A stretch of 64,000 nt of DNA from Eledone cirrhosa (lineage: Eukaryota > Mollusca > Cephalopoda > Octopoda > Eledonidae). Position numbers and translations under genes: made by a program. Each line of letters starts with the position of its first letter. Position 1 is the stretch's first letter. Below are positions 63,701-64,000 of the stretch, one piece after another. The stretch spans positions 28,998,608-29,062,607 of the forward strand of contig OZ024744.1 of the NCBI GenBank assembly GCA_964016885.1. Direction: 5' to 3'. The notes under the pieces are model-generated. The model saw only the letters and a program-made list of their open reading frames with translations, made no database searches and was not told where the DNA came from.

Positions 63701-64000
63701 CTACAGGCATGGAGGTGCCGTCAGCCGGGCATGTCCGAGATGCGCGCAGGGCGACGAAACCGTCCTGCACGCACTCGTCCAGTGTCCGAGCATTGCTGAC
63801 TTGTGGTTTTATGTCGAACACCTGCTGTCACGTGTAGGACGGATCCAGCTATCAGCTGAGTCCATCGTGAGGATTGCCCCGCCCCCTTCCTTTAGCCTGG
63901 AAGGGCAGGCAGTTTTTATCTGTCTGGTGGCCATGGCGAAAGAGATAGTATGGTGGACACGTTTGAAAGGGCTGAAGACGAGCACTTACCTCTTCGGTGA
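60731..64000 (+). pseudogene. LINE copy 2 ORF2: APE endonuclease plus reverse transcriptase, broken, runs off the window
   Basis: ATG at 60731 starts TSLRIGSINARGLG and VVAISETRISEA, the endonuclease N-motif and catalytic Glu. The frame breaks near 60921 (stop TGA at 60923). The shifted frame resumes at VIGGGVAVLFRRGLDL with VLVGDWNGILDARWD (GDWN), SRSYLDRVF and SYTDHKFVICVL, the other APE-type motifs. The RT follows: GKSPGLDGLPYEL, NLDQSKAFDRVDH, then RQGCPLS where the Gln codon CAA is TAA (62665-62667), and YADD at 62782-62793. A 1-base deletion near 63008 shifts the frame again. From there it stays open to 64000, through LKGRAEVANAY and CPRCAQGDETVLHALVQC (zinc-binding, C-x2-C-x8-H-x4-C). 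The domain order EN-RT-zinc finger, without RNase H, fits the L1/Tx1 group. All catalytic motifs are recognisable, but three lesions make it inactive. Confidence 0.9.

Larger units (their letters stand above)
58484..64000 (+). mobile_element. LINE copy 2: near full-length L1/Tx1-like element, cut by right window edge
   Basis: ORF1, an extra frame and ORF2 follow in order. The window ends at a point equal to 58040 in copy 1. So about 440 bp (ORF2 end, 3' UTR, tail) should lie beyond 64000, giving an element of about 5.8-5.9 kb. Nucleotide identity to copy 1 is very high by eye across 2.5 kb, so both are recent relative to their decay. At least four disabling lesions are seen: a poly-C frameshift in ORF1, a frameshift near 60921, a nonsense codon at 62665 and a frameshift near 63008. 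Confidence 0.88.

Overview
This is eukaryotic, non-coding, repeat-dominated DNA, most likely from a cephalopod and probably an octopus. The best clue is a cluster of tRNA-derived SINE pieces at 51.1-52.1 kb. They carry motifs I recall as typical of cephalopod SINEs: GGTCGATAAAATAAAGTACC, TTGCTGGCCTTGTGCC, ATCCAGCC, CGTCCAACCCATGCTAGC, and ATT or GAT trinucleotide tails. The species call rests on memory, not on a search. I see no intact host gene, structural RNA gene or prokaryotic feature.

Layout: (1) 1-51144 is one uninterrupted minisatellite with a 48-bp period, about 1,065 monomers, cut by the left window edge. The monomers form long higher-order repeats (HORs). A family I call A, with a repeat length of about 3.5-4.9 kb, fills roughly 0.25-29.3 kb. 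A family I call B, about 2.6-4.0 kb, fills roughly 29.3-51.1 kb. B-type sequence reappears at the extreme left edge. Nested tandem duplications of about 3,738, 721, 240 and 48 bp show repeated expansion. Because 48 is a multiple of 3, many short ORFs of 16-residue repeats appear on both strands. I treat them as products of the period, with one caveat set out in the findings. (2) 51145-52095 is a pile of SINE tails plus a LINE-like 3' tail. (3) 52096-53571 is low-complexity G/T-rich DNA and unassigned DNA, with a degenerate zinc-finger-like fragment. (4) 53572-54145, minus strand, is the broken 3' end of a Jockey/CR1-like non-LTR retrotransposon. (5) 54146-55517 is AT-rich, with (TA)n tracts, two inverted repeats, and a segment of about 650 bp flanked by 20-nt near-identical direct repeats.

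(6) 55518-64000 holds two closely similar, same-strand, head-to-tail copies of one L1/Tx1-like LINE. Copy 1 (55518-58483) is 5'-truncated. It has lost the endonuclease but keeps the reverse transcriptase, the C-terminal zinc-binding region, a 3' UTR with AATAAA and a (TTA)n tail. Copy 2 (from 58484 or a little later, running off the right edge) keeps ORF1 with a CCHC knuckle, an extra reading frame, and ORF2 with an APE-type endonuclease and reverse transcriptase. Both copies are dead through different lesions, so they were probably copied from a working relative and decayed independently.

The strongest candidate for something undescribed is the giant 48-bp array with two HOR families, together with its sharp edge against a SINE to which the monomer shows a faint resemblance.
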